Both the position numbers and the translations under genes were made by a program. From Arthrobacter sp. Soil736 (GTDB lineage: Bacteria; Actinomycetota; Actinomycetes; Actinomycetales; Micrococcaceae): DNA of 64,000 nucleotides. The DNA is taken from the NCBI RefSeq assembly GCF_001428005.1, contig NZ_LMSB01000056.1, forward strand, positions 127,404 through 191,403, written 5' to 3'. Below the pieces are notes generated by a model. That model searched no databases. It was not told the origin of the DNA and saw only the letters and a program-made list of their open reading frames with translations. Shown one piece after another: positions 43,496-51,537 of the stretch (positions are counted from its first letter, which is position 1; the number at the start of each line of letters is the position of its first letter).

Positions 43496-45318
43496 TACTG
43501 GTCCTTCTTTGACTCGTGTGAGCCTGCTGTTGACTGGATGAAGTCTTCTGAGGGCATTGCCGCGGAGGCATCGGCGGCACCCTCGGCCGCGGCGTCCGCC
43601 GGCTGGGCGTCCGCCGGGCCATTATCCGCCCGTTCGCTGGGAAGTTTCTGGGAGTCCAGGCCCCACGCATCCGCCAGCAGCCCGCGGATCGCAACTGCTT
43701 CCCCTGCAAGCCGGTGGTCCTCGCCTCGGGCCAGGAGTCCGTATTCCACCATGGTGCGGCCGTCCTCGTGCGTCCCGGTGCGGACCCAGACGCGCCGCCG
43801 GTTGACATAGAGCGAGACGACGAGCCCGGCCACGGCCAGCAGCGCGAAGATCAGGGCCGAGAGCTGGCCCGGATTGTGGTGGATGTCCACGCCGACGTAC
43901 TTCTTCACGCCGTCGAAGCTGATGGAGCCCTTGCCGTCGGGCAGCGTGTAGGTGCTGCCCGGGGCCAGGGTGATGCCGCCCGCCTTGAGGTCCCGGCCGT
44001 TGAGCTGCTTCAGGTCCTTGACGTCGAGTTCGAACACGTTTTGCGGGGAGCCCTTGTCCAGGCCGAGGTCACCGTAGTACGAGTTCAGGCTCAGCTGCGG
44101 GTTGATGAGGTCCGGGTCCCCGCTGAAGGAAATGCCCTTGTCCGTCACAAACGCCGTGGGCAGGAAGAACCCGGCGAAGCCAAGCTGGTCCGGCTTCGCG
44201 TCCGGAACCTTGATCACCACGGACGAGTAGTAGTTTTCGCCCTGGAGCTTCGCCACCACGGGGCCCTGCATGGCGATGTTGCCCTTGCCGTCGCGGACCG
44301 TCACCACCGGGGCGTAACCGTTGCCCGTCAGGTAGATGCTGGTCCCGCCCAGGGTCACGGGATCGTTGACCTTGAGGACTTCCTTCTTGGCCGGCGCGCC
44401 CGGGTTCTCCTTGGTGGTGACGTCCGCCGTGAAGTCGATGGGCTGGCCGAACTTGCCCTTTGATTCGCGGTCAAACGTTGCCTGGAATTTGTCCAGCTGG
44501 ATGGAGTAGGGCTGGAGCTGGCTGCTCTGGAAGTTGGTGCCCGGAGTGAACTGGTCGTAGCCCACCAGCGTGTTCACGAACGTGTCGCCCTCCACGAGGA
44601 TCCGCTGCCCGCTGTAGCCGAACAGCCCGCCAACGGCCACGGACACGAGCACGCCGATCAGCGAGGTGTGGAAGACGAGGTTGCCCACCTCCTTGAGGAA
44701 GCCGCGCTCCGCCCCCAAAGACGGCCGCGCGCCGTCGTCGTGCCGTACTTCAACCCGGTAACCGCGTTTCTTGAGCAGCGCGGCTGCGTCTTCAATGGCG
44801 TCCGACGCCGGGACGCCGGCTTCCGCCGGCAGCACGAGTGTGCCGTACTCCGGCAGGCGGGAAAGGCGTTTCGGAGTGCGCGGAGGCTGGGAGCGCATGG
44901 CACGGTAGTGCGCGATGGCACGGGGAACGACGCAGCCGATCAGCGAAATGAACAGCAGGATGTAGATGGCTGAGAACCAGGCCGAGGAGTAGACGTCGTA
45001 GAGCTGAACGGAATCGAGGATCTTGCCGTAGTCGGGGTGGTCCTTGATGTACTGCGTAACCACCGACGGGTTGGCCGGGCGCTGCGGGAACAGGGATCCG
45101 GGCACCGCTGCCACCGCGAGCAGCAGCAGGAGGAACAGGGCGGTGCGCATGCTGGTGAGCTGGGTCCACGCCCAGCGGAGCATGCCGAGGATCCCCAGCG
45201 CCGGGAGCGCCGCGTCGGCCTTGGCCGCCTTAACGGGGTCCTCGCGGGGATCTTCGGGTGCAGCCTGGGGGCCGCCCGCTCCGGAGGATTTCTTAGTTGA
45301 CTTCACACGCTCGCTCAT
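43495..45318 (-). CDS. resB: Cytochrome c biogenesis protein ResB
   Basis: System II component of 607 residues, working with CcsB. A charged N-terminus is followed by membrane segments at about 60-80, 125-145 and 215-235 (LVFHTSLIGVLVSVAVGG), a large extracytoplasmic beta-rich domain with YSIQLDKFQATFD and GISFSGDPDLINPQLSLNSY, and a last membrane segment near 515 (LSALIFALLAVAGLVVSLYV). The cytosolic tail after 540 is acidic and Ala-rich. ATG shares one base with the ccdA stop (TGATG). Confidence 0.94.
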   Translation of the reverse strand: MSERVKSTKKSSGAGGPQAAPEDPREDPVKAAKADAALPALGILGMLRWAWTQLTSMRTALFLLLLLAVAAVPGSLFPQRPANPSVVTQYIKDHPDYGKILDSVQLYDVYSSAWFSAIYILLFISLIGCVVPRAIAHYRAMRSQPPRTPKRLSRLPEYGTLVLPAEAGVPASDAIEDAAALLKKRGYRVEVRHDDGARPSLGAERGFLKEVGNLVFHTSLIGVLVSVAVGGLFGYSGQRILVEGDTFVNTLVGYDQFTPGTNFQSSQLQPYSIQLDKFQATFDRESKGKFGQPIDFTADVTTKENPGAPAKKEVLKVNDPVTLGGTSIYLTGNGYAPVVTVRDGKGNIAMQGPVVAKLQGENYYSSVVIKVPDAKPDQLGFAGFFLPTAFVTDKGISFSGDPDLINPQLSLNSYYGDLGLDKGSPQNVFELDVKDLKQLNGRDLKAGGITLAPGSTYTLPDGKGSISFDGVKKYVGVDIHHNPGQLSALIFALLAVAGLVVSLYVNRRRVWVRTGTHEDGRTMVEYGLLARGEDHRLAGEAVAIRGLLADAWGLDSQKLPSERADNGPADAQPADAAAEGAADASAAMPSEDFIQSTAGSHESKKDQ

Positions 45319-46073
45319 CAGATCGGCAACTTCACATCGTTTTGGAACCAGTACTGCAACTCCGTGACCCAGGCTCCCCAGACTCCCGTGGCCATCAGGA
45401 GGCCCAGGACAATCAGCACGCCGCCGCCCGTCCGCTGGATGGCCACCCGGTGGGTGCGGAAGAAGGACAGCACACCGGCGCCACGGCGCACCGCGAGGGC
45501 GATCAGCAGGAACGGAATGCCCAAGCCAAGGCTATAGACGAACGCCAGGAAAGCGCCTTTCGCGGCAGAGGAGCCGCCGGACAGGCTCAGGAGCTGGACG
45601 GCCGAGTAGGTGGGGCCGATGCAGGGCGCCCACCCAAGGCCGAAGGTGATCCCGAGCAGCGGAGCGCCCCACAGGCCTGCCGGCGGTTTCGCGTGGATCT
45701 TGGCGTCGCGCTGGAGCCAGCCGAATCCGCCCATGAACACTACGCCCATGATGATCACCAGGACGCCCAGCAGCTGCGTGATCCAGGCGTTCTGCGAGCC
45801 GGTGATCAGCGTCCCCAGCTGGCCGAACGCACCGCCGAGCAGCACAAAGATGACCGAGAATCCGAGCACGAACAAACCGATTCCCGCGAGCATGCGGCCG
45901 CGCTTTTGCTTCTGCAGATCCACGCCGGTCAGCCCCGTGACATAGCCCAGGTAGCCGGGCACGAGCGGCAGCACGCAGGGCGAGAGGAAGGACACGAAGC
46001 CTGCCAGCAGAGCCACCGGGATGGCAAGCAGGAGTGATCCGTTCAGGATGGCTTCGGCGAAGGGGCTGTTCAC
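45318..46073 (-). CDS. ccdA: Thiol-reductant carrier CcdA
   Basis: Membrane protein of the DsbD/CcdA family that passes electrons from cytoplasmic thioredoxin to extracytoplasmic ResA. The 251 residues carry LSPCVLPLVPGYLGYV and GLGWAPCIGPTYSA, whose two Cys are the redox pair. The frame opens earlier at 46316; GTG 46073 gives NSPFAEAILNGSLLLA, which fits the family N-terminus, and follows the resA stop by 16 nt. Third gene of the cytochrome c maturation operon. Confidence 0.93.
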   Translation of the reverse strand: MNSPFAEAILNGSLLLAIPVALLAGFVSFLSPCVLPLVPGYLGYVTGLTGVDLQKQKRGRMLAGIGLFVLGFSVIFVLLGGAFGQLGTLITGSQNAWITQLLGVLVIIMGVVFMGGFGWLQRDAKIHAKPPAGLWGAPLLGITFGLGWAPCIGPTYSAVQLLSLSGGSSAAKGAFLAFVYSLGLGIPFLLIALAVRRGAGVLSFFRTHRVAIQRTGGGVLIVLGLLMATGVWGAWVTELQYWFQNDVKLPI

Positions 46074-46089
46074 GTTGGGGAGACCGCCG

Positions 46090-46701
46090 CTACTCTGCCA
46101 CGGCGGACTGGATGAGGGCCTTGAGGGTGCCCTTCTGGATCTCCCCCAGCACGCGCGAAGCCACCCGGCCCTGCTTGTCCACCACGAGCGTGGTGGGGAC
46201 AGCACCCGGGGGAACGAGTCCGGACACGGCCAGCAGCACGGCGCCGTCCTTGTCGTTGAAGCTCGGGTAGGTGAGGCCGAAGGTCTTGTCGAAGGCGTCG
46301 GCCGTGGCCTTCTCATCGCGCAGGTTCACGCCAAAGAACTGCACGCCTTTGCCCTTGAACTCCTGGTGGAGGGCCTCGAGGGACGGTGCTTCCACGCGGC
46401 AGGGCGCGCAGGCAGCGAACCAGAAGTTCAGCACCGTCACCTTGCCCAGGAAGTCCTTGGCCGTTACGGCGGTGCCGTCAAAAAGAGTGCCTTGGATGTC
46501 GACGGCGGACTTGCGGTCGGCCGCGGCGAATTCAGTCACCGAGCCGTCGCCGGCCACATAGTTCTTGTTGTCCCCGGCCTTGGCCTGCTTCGCCAAGGCG
46601 TCTTCCTGCGCGCACGCGGACAGCCCCAGCGTGAGCGCTGTCAGGGCTAGGCCGCCGGCGGCCAGAACGCTGCGCCGGGAACTTATGGGGCTGTTGGGCA
46701 T
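46090..46701 (-). CDS. resA: TlpA/ResA-like extracytoplasmic thioredoxin lipoprotein
   Basis: Keeps apocytochrome c haem-binding Cys reduced. The 203 residues begin with SSRRSVLAAGGLALTALTLG and LSAC, a twin-arginine-like lipoprotein signal. The thioredoxin fold carries the redox motif NFWFAACAPCRVEAPSL (CAPC near residue 100) and the cis-Pro region PPGAVPTTLVVD. ATG 46701 is used; the upstream extension is antisense. It starts 3 nt after the stop of the phosphatase gene. Confidence 0.9.
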   Translation of the reverse strand: MPNSPISSRRSVLAAGGLALTALTLGLSACAQEDALAKQAKAGDNKNYVAGDGSVTEFAAADRKSAVDIQGTLFDGTAVTAKDFLGKVTVLNFWFAACAPCRVEAPSLEALHQEFKGKGVQFFGVNLRDEKATADAFDKTFGLTYPSFNDKDGAVLLAVSGLVPPGAVPTTLVVDKQGRVASRVLGEIQKGTLKALIQSAVAE

Positions 46702-46703
46702 GG

Positions 46704-47369
46704 TTAGGCTCCGGGGGTGGTGGAGGCGCCGGGCAGAAGGGCTGCGGCCGGTTCGCTGTACTCGACGCGCAGGAGGGTTCCGTCGCCGTCGAAAGTCAGG
46801 GAGGTGAGTGAGGTCAGCGTGCACTCGCGCTTGCGGGGGTCATGCCAGAGGGGCCTGCCCTCGGCGCTGAGCCGGGTGGCCCAGATGGGAAGCTGGTGGC
46901 TGACCATGATGGCCTCGGCGCCGTCGCCGCCGAGTTCTATTGCCTTGGCCCGGGCGTCCTGGACCGCTTCCCTCACGCGGGCGGCCTGCTCCTTGTACGG
47001 CTCGCCCCATGAGGGCCTGAGCGGGTTCACCAGCTTGGGCCAGTGGCGGGGCTTGAGCAGCTCGGCTTTGGTGACTTTGATGCCTTCGAAGCGGTTTTCA
47101 GCCTCGATGATGCGGGGGTCGGTGTGGATCTCCAGGCCGAGTGCCCGGGACGTGGGCTCCGCCGTCTCTTGGGCGCGGATCAGCGGAGAGGCCGCCAGAT
47201 AGACAATCTTTGCACCCTGGGATACGCGGTCGCGGAAATGCTCCGCGAGGGTCTGCGCCATCTGCTGGCCAAGCTCGGAGAGGTGGAACTCAGGCAGCCT
47301 GCCGTACAGGACGCCCTCGGGATTGTGGACCTCGCCGTGGCGGAGCAAATGAACAGTGGCTTGGGGCAT
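46704..47369 (-). CDS. Histidine phosphatase (phosphoglycerate-mutase-like)
   Basis: Branch of the histidine-phosphatase superfamily, 221 residues. LLRHGEVHNPEGVLYGRLPE contains the catalytic RHG, SPLIRAQETAEP the second Arg, and IMVSHQLPIWATR the proton-relay His. Substrate not known. It is first in the operon phosphatase-resA-ccdA-resB-ccsB. The same order occurs in mycobacteria (Rv0525-Rv0529, from memory), so it is probably co-regulated with cytochrome c assembly. Confidence 0.9.
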   Translation of the reverse strand: MPQATVHLLRHGEVHNPEGVLYGRLPEFHLSELGQQMAQTLAEHFRDRVSQGAKIVYLAASPLIRAQETAEPTSRALGLEIHTDPRIIEAENRFEGIKVTKAELLKPRHWPKLVNPLRPSWGEPYKEQAARVREAVQDARAKAIELGGDGAEAIMVSHQLPIWATRLSAEGRPLWHDPRKRECTLTSLTSLTFDGDGTLLRVEYSEPAAALLPGASTTPGA

Positions 47370-47501
47370 GTGTACCAGTTTCTCAAAGATGTCGGACGAT
47401 CTGAAATCTTCTACATCTAGTAGAACTCAGGAGTTTTTCAAAATGTTCCCCGGCGATGGAATAAAAGATGCAAACGCATGTTTATACTGGATGCAGCAGT
47501 T

Positions 47502-47532
47502 GGTTGATACTTCAACAAATGAAGCTTCAACC
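47502..47532 (+). promoter_or_regulatory. Palindromic operator candidate before yceI
   Basis: GGTTGA-TA-CTTCA-ACAAA-TGAAG-CT-TCAACC is a perfect interrupted inverted repeat with TTGA/TTCAA words, inside an AT-rich island (47390-47530). A TTTATACT -10-like element lies just upstream at about 47481. The position 43 nt before the yceI ATG fits a MarR-type repressor site. Confidence 0.5.
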
Positions 47533-47574
47533 GGAGAAAATCCCGCTTCGTCCACAGATTCAAGGAGAACCATC

Positions 47575-48123
47575 ATGGCACTTCCCACCAACGTCACCCC
47601 CGGCACCTGGACCCTCGACAACTCGCACAGCGAAATCGCCTTCACCGTCCGGCACGCAGGCATCAGCAAGGTCCGTGGCCAGTTCACGGACGCGGCCGCA
47701 ACCCTGGACCTCGCCGAGAACGTCGCTGACTCGCGGATCAACGCCACCATCCAGACCGCGAGCTTCGACTCCGGCGACGTGAACCGTGACGGCCACGTCC
47801 GCGGCGAAGACTTCTTCGACGTCGAGAAGTTCCCGGAAATCTCCTTCGTTTCCAACGGTCTGGTTGCCACGGGCGACGGCTACGAGCTCCAGGGCGACCT
47901 CACCATCAAGGGTGTCACCCGCCCCGTGGCCCTCGAGACGGAATTCAACGGCGTGGCCGTGGACCCGTTCGGCAACACCCGCGCCGGCGTCTCCGCAGAA
48001 ACCACCATCAGCCGCAAGGACTTCGGCCTGACCTGGAACGCCGTACTCGAAGCCGGCGGCGTGCTGGTCAGCGACAAGGTTGCCATCAACCTGGAACTGG
48101 CCTTCATCGCCCCCGCAGCGTAG
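47575..48123 (+). CDS. YceI family lipid-binding protein (cytoplasmic type)
   Basis: Lipocalin-like protein of 182 residues. Hallmarks: PGTWTLDNSHSEIAFTVRHA, GQFTDAAATLDL, SFDSGDVNRDGHVRGEDFFD, FPEISFVSNGL and GDLTIKGVTRPV. YceI folds bind isoprenoid or amide lipids; no signal peptide is present, so this one stays inside. ATG 47575 is preceded by AAGGAGAACC. An upstream palindrome suggests control by a stress-responsive repressor. It ends in a clear terminator. Confidence 0.93.
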   Translation: MALPTNVTPGTWTLDNSHSEIAFTVRHAGISKVRGQFTDAAATLDLAENVADSRINATIQTASFDSGDVNRDGHVRGEDFFDVEKFPEISFVSNGLVATGDGYELQGDLTIKGVTRPVALETEFNGVAVDPFGNTRAGVSAETTISRKDFGLTWNAVLEAGGVLVSDKVAINLELAFIAPAA

Positions 48124-48160
48124 GTTGCGCGGCTAGGTTCTATAGCCAAGTAGTACGACG

Positions 48161-48199
48161 ACGCCGACGCCCCGCCCTCCATGGGCGGGGCGTCGGCGT
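48161..48199 (+). terminator. Terminator after yceI
   Basis: ACGCCGACGCCCCGCC pairs with GGCGGGGCGTCGGCGT across a short CTCCAT-type loop, 38 nt past the yceI stop; only a short T-stretch follows. The following ~185 bp before the next gene show no coding sequence. Confidence 0.8.
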
Positions 48200-48386
48200 T
48201 GCCGTGGGCCCAGGGCTTGCGCCTGCGGTGCTGCCTGCGGGGCTGCTTTCGGGGTAGCTTTCGGAGCTGGCTTCGGCGCAGCTTTCCGGACACAAGATCC
48301 GTCTCCCAGACACGGGTTCTGCAGAGGCCGGGACATGGCCCGAAACCTCCTAGAATTCGCCAAATCGCGGGTCTACAGTGAGAGCC

Positions 48387-49172
48387 ATGAGCAACCCAAG
48401 CGATGAACCGCAGCCTCAGCAGCCGGGTTCCGAGCCGCCGCCTGAGGACCACCCCGCGCCCGCAGGACAGCAGCCGGCCGGGGCTCAGCCTCCCGCAGGA
48501 CAGCAACCAGCGGCATCGCAGCCAACCGGGCCACAGCCACCGGCAGGACAGCAGCCGCCCGCAGGCTACCAGCCGCCGGGGTCGCCCGACGGCGCGCAAC
48601 CGGCGCATGGGTACGGGCAGGACACCGGACACCAGGACGGCCAGCCCTCAGGACAACAGGGTTGGCAGGCAGGGCAACCGGCCGGCGCCGGACGCTTCTC
48701 GATGCCAGCCGACCGGCCGCGCAGCTTCTACGAGGTCATGCCCAACGGCGGCTTCTCGGGCATCTTCGACGTCATGGGTCTCCCCACGGAGCTCAAAGTG
48801 TCCTACTGGGTCTGGGTCATCGGCGGCCTGCTCGGACTTTTGGGCGGAGTGATCGGGCTGTTCGGGGCGCTGGTGCTCTTTGCGATCCTGCCCGGCCTGG
48901 CCATCTTGGTGCTGTTGCTGGTGCTCGTGGCACTTGCGGTGGCGGCTGCGCAGATTGTCCTTGCGATGAAGATGAAGGAAGGCCGGGAGTGGGCCCGGAT
49001 GGCGCTGACGATTGTCGCGGGCGTATCGCTGCTGTTGGCGGTCATCAATTCGAGTTTCGCCGGTGGCCAGGACGGCAACTGGCTGGGGTTCCTGGTCAGC
49101 CTGGTCGCAACCGTGCTCATGTGGGTGCCTAACTCGCAGAACTGGTTTGCCGCCGCACGGGGCTCCACCTGA
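48387..49172 (+). CDS. Membrane protein with Pro/Gln-rich cytoplasmic N-terminus
   Basis: Protein of 261 residues: the first ~110 are a disordered Pro/Gln/Gly-rich tail (PAGQQPAGAQPPAGQQ...), then SFYEVMPNGGFSGIFDVMGL, then about four membrane segments. KEGREWARMALTIVAGVS in the third region closely resembles RKGKNWARILGTVFAALS in the following gene, so the two are paralogues. This layout is seen in actinobacterial DUF4064-like or Tim44-adjacent proteins of unknown role. ATG 48387 is chosen over the GTG 9 nt before it. No signal peptide. Confidence 0.78.
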   Translation: MSNPSDEPQPQQPGSEPPPEDHPAPAGQQPAGAQPPAGQQPAASQPTGPQPPAGQQPPAGYQPPGSPDGAQPAHGYGQDTGHQDGQPSGQQGWQAGQPAGAGRFSMPADRPRSFYEVMPNGGFSGIFDVMGLPTELKVSYWVWVIGGLLGLLGGVIGLFGALVLFAILPGLAILVLLLVLVALAVAAAQIVLAMKMKEGREWARMALTIVAGVSLLLAVINSSFAGGQDGNWLGFLVSLVATVLMWVPNSQNWFAAARGST

Positions 49173-49459
49173 TTTGCAGTGAAGGTCACCGCGGCAAGCG
49201 ACGTCGGCGGCTGCCTGCCATGCGCCGCTCGAGGCGACGTCGGAAGCAGTGCGTGATGCGCCGTCGGGCTTCGTTTGAAACGCCTCAATGAGGGTCTCTG
49301 ATCCGGCCTCCGGGCGCCCAGACGCGCCGCACGAATACCTCTGCGGAATGATCCTCACGGTGCCCGTAGAGGGGTACGGTGGAAGTGAACCATGCTGGGG
49401 GCAGGGCAGGCTTCTGAACCCGGTGGCCGATCCCGACGTCAACACGCAAAGGAACGCTC

Positions 49460-50341
49460 ATGAGCACTCCTCCAGTACCCACAAACCCCAGCGAGCCGAA
49501 CTCCCACGAGCCGAGCCAGGACGGTACGGAAGCACGCGGCGCGCAGCCCCGCTACGGCCAGGATGCTCCGCAGTACGGCCAGAACACTCCGCCCGCTCCG
49601 CAGTACGGGCAGAACGCACCGCAGCAGCCGCAGTACGGGCAGAACACCCCGCCCGCACCGCAGTACGGGCAGAACGCCCCGCAGTACGGTCAGGGTGCAC
49701 CGCAGTACGGTCAGGGTGCACCGCAGCAGCCGCAGTACGGTCAGAACGCACCTCAGTACGGTCAGGGTGCGCCCCAGTACGGTCAGCAGTCGTCCGCCCC
49801 GTCCCCGTACGGTCAGTCACCCTACGGCCAGTCCCCGTACGGTTACCCGTCGGAGCAGCCGCAGGGCGGCGGAACCGCAGCCGGTGTTCCGCAGCTTGTG
49901 AACACTTCCTTTTGGATGATCATCGGCGCCGGCGTCCTGTCGGTTCTGTCGGTTCTGCTCACGATTCCAACGCTGGATGATCCCGTCATGCGCAGCACGT
50001 TTGAAGAACAGCTCCGCGGAAGCGGCCAGAACGTGGCATTCGACGACGTCAAGGGCTTCATCATCGGAACCATGGTGGTCTTCGCCCTGATCGGAGCGGG
50101 GCTCTACGCGCTGGTGGCCTTCAATGTCCGCAAGGGCAAGAACTGGGCCCGCATCCTGGGAACGGTCTTTGCGGCGCTGTCCGTGTTCAGCGTCCTCCCC
50201 CTTGGCCTGAACACGCTGGTGGCCCTCGTAGGCATCGCCGCGATTGTGATGCTGTACCTGCCTGCGTCGGCACCGTACTTCCAGAAGCCCCAGCCGTTCG
50301 CCAACCCGTACTCGCAGCCAGGCGGCCCTTACGGCCGCTAG
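49460..50341 (+). CDS. Membrane protein with Tyr-Gly-Gln repeat N-terminus
   Basis: Protein of 293 residues. Residues 30-135 repeat PQYGQNAP/PQYGQGAP about fifteen times, a prion-like low-complexity tail encoded by CAGTACGGTCAG-type DNA. The C-terminal half has four membrane segments (WMIIGAGVLSVLSVLLTIP, IIGTMVVFALIGAGLYALV, WARILGTVFAALSVFSVLPL, LVALVGIAAIVMLYLP). It shares the WARxxLTxxxG block with the preceding gene. Function unknown. ATG 49460 follows AAAGGAACGCTC. The 287-bp gap before it contains no convincing gene. Confidence 0.8.
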   Translation: MSTPPVPTNPSEPNSHEPSQDGTEARGAQPRYGQDAPQYGQNTPPAPQYGQNAPQQPQYGQNTPPAPQYGQNAPQYGQGAPQYGQGAPQQPQYGQNAPQYGQGAPQYGQQSSAPSPYGQSPYGQSPYGYPSEQPQGGGTAAGVPQLVNTSFWMIIGAGVLSVLSVLLTIPTLDDPVMRSTFEEQLRGSGQNVAFDDVKGFIIGTMVVFALIGAGLYALVAFNVRKGKNWARILGTVFAALSVFSVLPLGLNTLVALVGIAAIVMLYLPASAPYFQKPQPFANPYSQPGGPYGR

Positions 50342-50429
50342 GCTCGGCTGCCAGGCTCTGCCGCGAGGCACGGCCGCTAAGCACTCGCACGCAGCCAGCT
50401 GACGGGCGTGGATTCCAGGAAGGCCGGAT

Positions 50430-51137
50430 TTACTCCGGCTGACCGGGGGTCTGCGCCCGTTGCGCGTGGTAGGCCAGAATCTGCAGCTCCGTGGCCATGT
50501 CCACCTTGCGCAGGTTCACGCCTTCCGGGACCTGGAGCATCACGGGCGCGAAGCTCAGGATGCTGTGCACCCCGGCCGCCACCACGCGGTCGCACACGCT
50601 CTGAGCCACGGCGGCGGGCAGGGCCAGAACCACCATGTTGGCGCCGGTCCGTTCCAGCACCGGCTCAAGGTCGGCCACATCGCTGACGCGGAGCCAGCCA
50701 ACCTCATTGCCCACCACCATTTGGTCGGCATCGAAAATGGCCACAACGTCGAAGCCCCTGGATTCAAATCCACCGTACCGGGCGAGCGCCTTGCCCAAGT
50801 TACCGGCGCCGACGATCGCGACCTTCCAATCGTGCGTCAGTCCCAGCGCGGCGGCAATGTGACGGCTCAGGTACTGGACCTCATAGCCCACGCCGCGCGT
50901 ACCGTACGACCCCACGTGGGACAGATCCTTGCGAAGCGTGGACGAGCTGACGCCCGATGCCTCGGCCAGCGATTCGGAGGAGACGCGCTCGGTGCCCTCA
51001 GCCATCAGGGTGTTCAGGGCGCGCAAGTAGATGGTCAGCCGGGCCACGGCCGCAGGCGGAATCTGCTTTCCGGCAGCTCCGGTGTCCCCGGGCACGGCCT
51101 GGGGTGGTGAATCGAGCGAAGTCACTGTCTGCTCCAT
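50430..51137 (-). CDS. rex: Redox-sensing transcriptional repressor Rex
   Basis: NADH/NAD-sensing repressor of respiratory and fermentative genes, 235 residues from ATG 51137. N-terminal winged helix (LTIYLRALNTLMAEG, VSSSTLRKDLSHVGSYGTRG), then a Rossmann domain (KVAIVGAGNLGKALARYGGF) with the NADH pocket, and a domain-swap helix at the end. GTG 51158 is a possible earlier start, but a likely promoter overlaps it. In many actinobacteria rex sits near hemA and the small glutaredoxin gene, as it does near grx here. Confidence 0.94.
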   Translation of the reverse strand: MEQTVTSLDSPPQAVPGDTGAAGKQIPPAAVARLTIYLRALNTLMAEGTERVSSESLAEASGVSSSTLRKDLSHVGSYGTRGVGYEVQYLSRHIAAALGLTHDWKVAIVGAGNLGKALARYGGFESRGFDVVAIFDADQMVVGNEVGWLRVSDVADLEPVLERTGANMVVLALPAAVAQSVCDRVVAAGVHSILSFAPVMLQVPEGVNLRKVDMATELQILAYHAQRAQTPGQPE

Positions 51138-51156
51138 TGCGTCGCGTTGTGAGTCC

Positions 51157-51183
51157 ACTCTAGATCCCCATCACTTATGTCAA
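51157..51183 (-). promoter_or_regulatory. Candidate rex promoter
   Basis: On the minus strand TTGACA (51183-51178) is followed after 15 nt by TAGAGT (51162-51157). Transcription from here would begin after the GTG at 51158, which supports ATG 51137 as the rex start. A TTGTGA half-site of Rex type lies just downstream, so autoregulation is possible. Confidence 0.4.
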
Positions 51184-51211
51184 CAAAGCCGGTGCCATTG
51201 CGCGGAACGGG

Positions 51212-51469
51212 CTACTGCCCCGCCATCGCCTGACGCAGGACCCGGTCCAGCCTGGCTTCGTCAATCTTCCAGAAATCCCGCTGGATTCCGTTCACGAACA
51301 CCACCGGGATCTCCTCCGCATATTGCTCCCGCAGGGCGTCGTCGCTGTCCACCGACCGCTCCGTCCACTCAAGTCCCAGGGCGGCAGTAACCCGCCCGAC
51401 GGCGTCGCGCGCCGCGGCGCAGAGGTGACAGTCAGCTTTGGTGAGGAGGACGACGTCGGGGTTTGCCAT
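51212..51469 (-). CDS. Glutaredoxin-like (DUF836) protein
   Basis: Small thioredoxin-fold protein of 85 residues. It opens with VVLLTKADCHLCAAARDAV (CHLC redox pair) and continues EEIPVVFVNGIQRDFWKIDE, where the cis-Pro loop lies. DUF836/glutaredoxin-like proteins of this size sit beside rex and hemA in many actinobacteria; a thiol-disulfide role in heme metabolism is a common guess only. It is divergent from the HAD phosphatase gene. Confidence 0.87.
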   Translation of the reverse strand: MANPDVVLLTKADCHLCAAARDAVGRVTAALGLEWTERSVDSDDALREQYAEEIPVVFVNGIQRDFWKIDEARLDRVLRQAMAGQ

Positions 51470-51537
51470 GCTTCAACGGTATCGCGGCAGCGGCCCGTCG
51501 GCCGGGCTCTTCCCCTGCATTGACTAGACTCAGTGGC

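Noticed and set aside
48133..48363. Minus-strand 76-residue Lys/Ala/Pro-rich frame between yceI and the next gene
   Set aside because: Looks like a histone-tail-like peptide, but it includes the terminator stem and lacks a ribosome site.
49458..49820. Minus-strand Thr/Arg/Asp-repeat frame
   Set aside because: Created by the repetitive CAGTACGGTCAG DNA of the Tyr-Gly-Gln protein; not an independent gene.
49560..49850. Possible CRISPR-like array
   Set aside because: Short irregular repeats in frame with a protein low-complexity tail; no constant spacer length and no cas genes.
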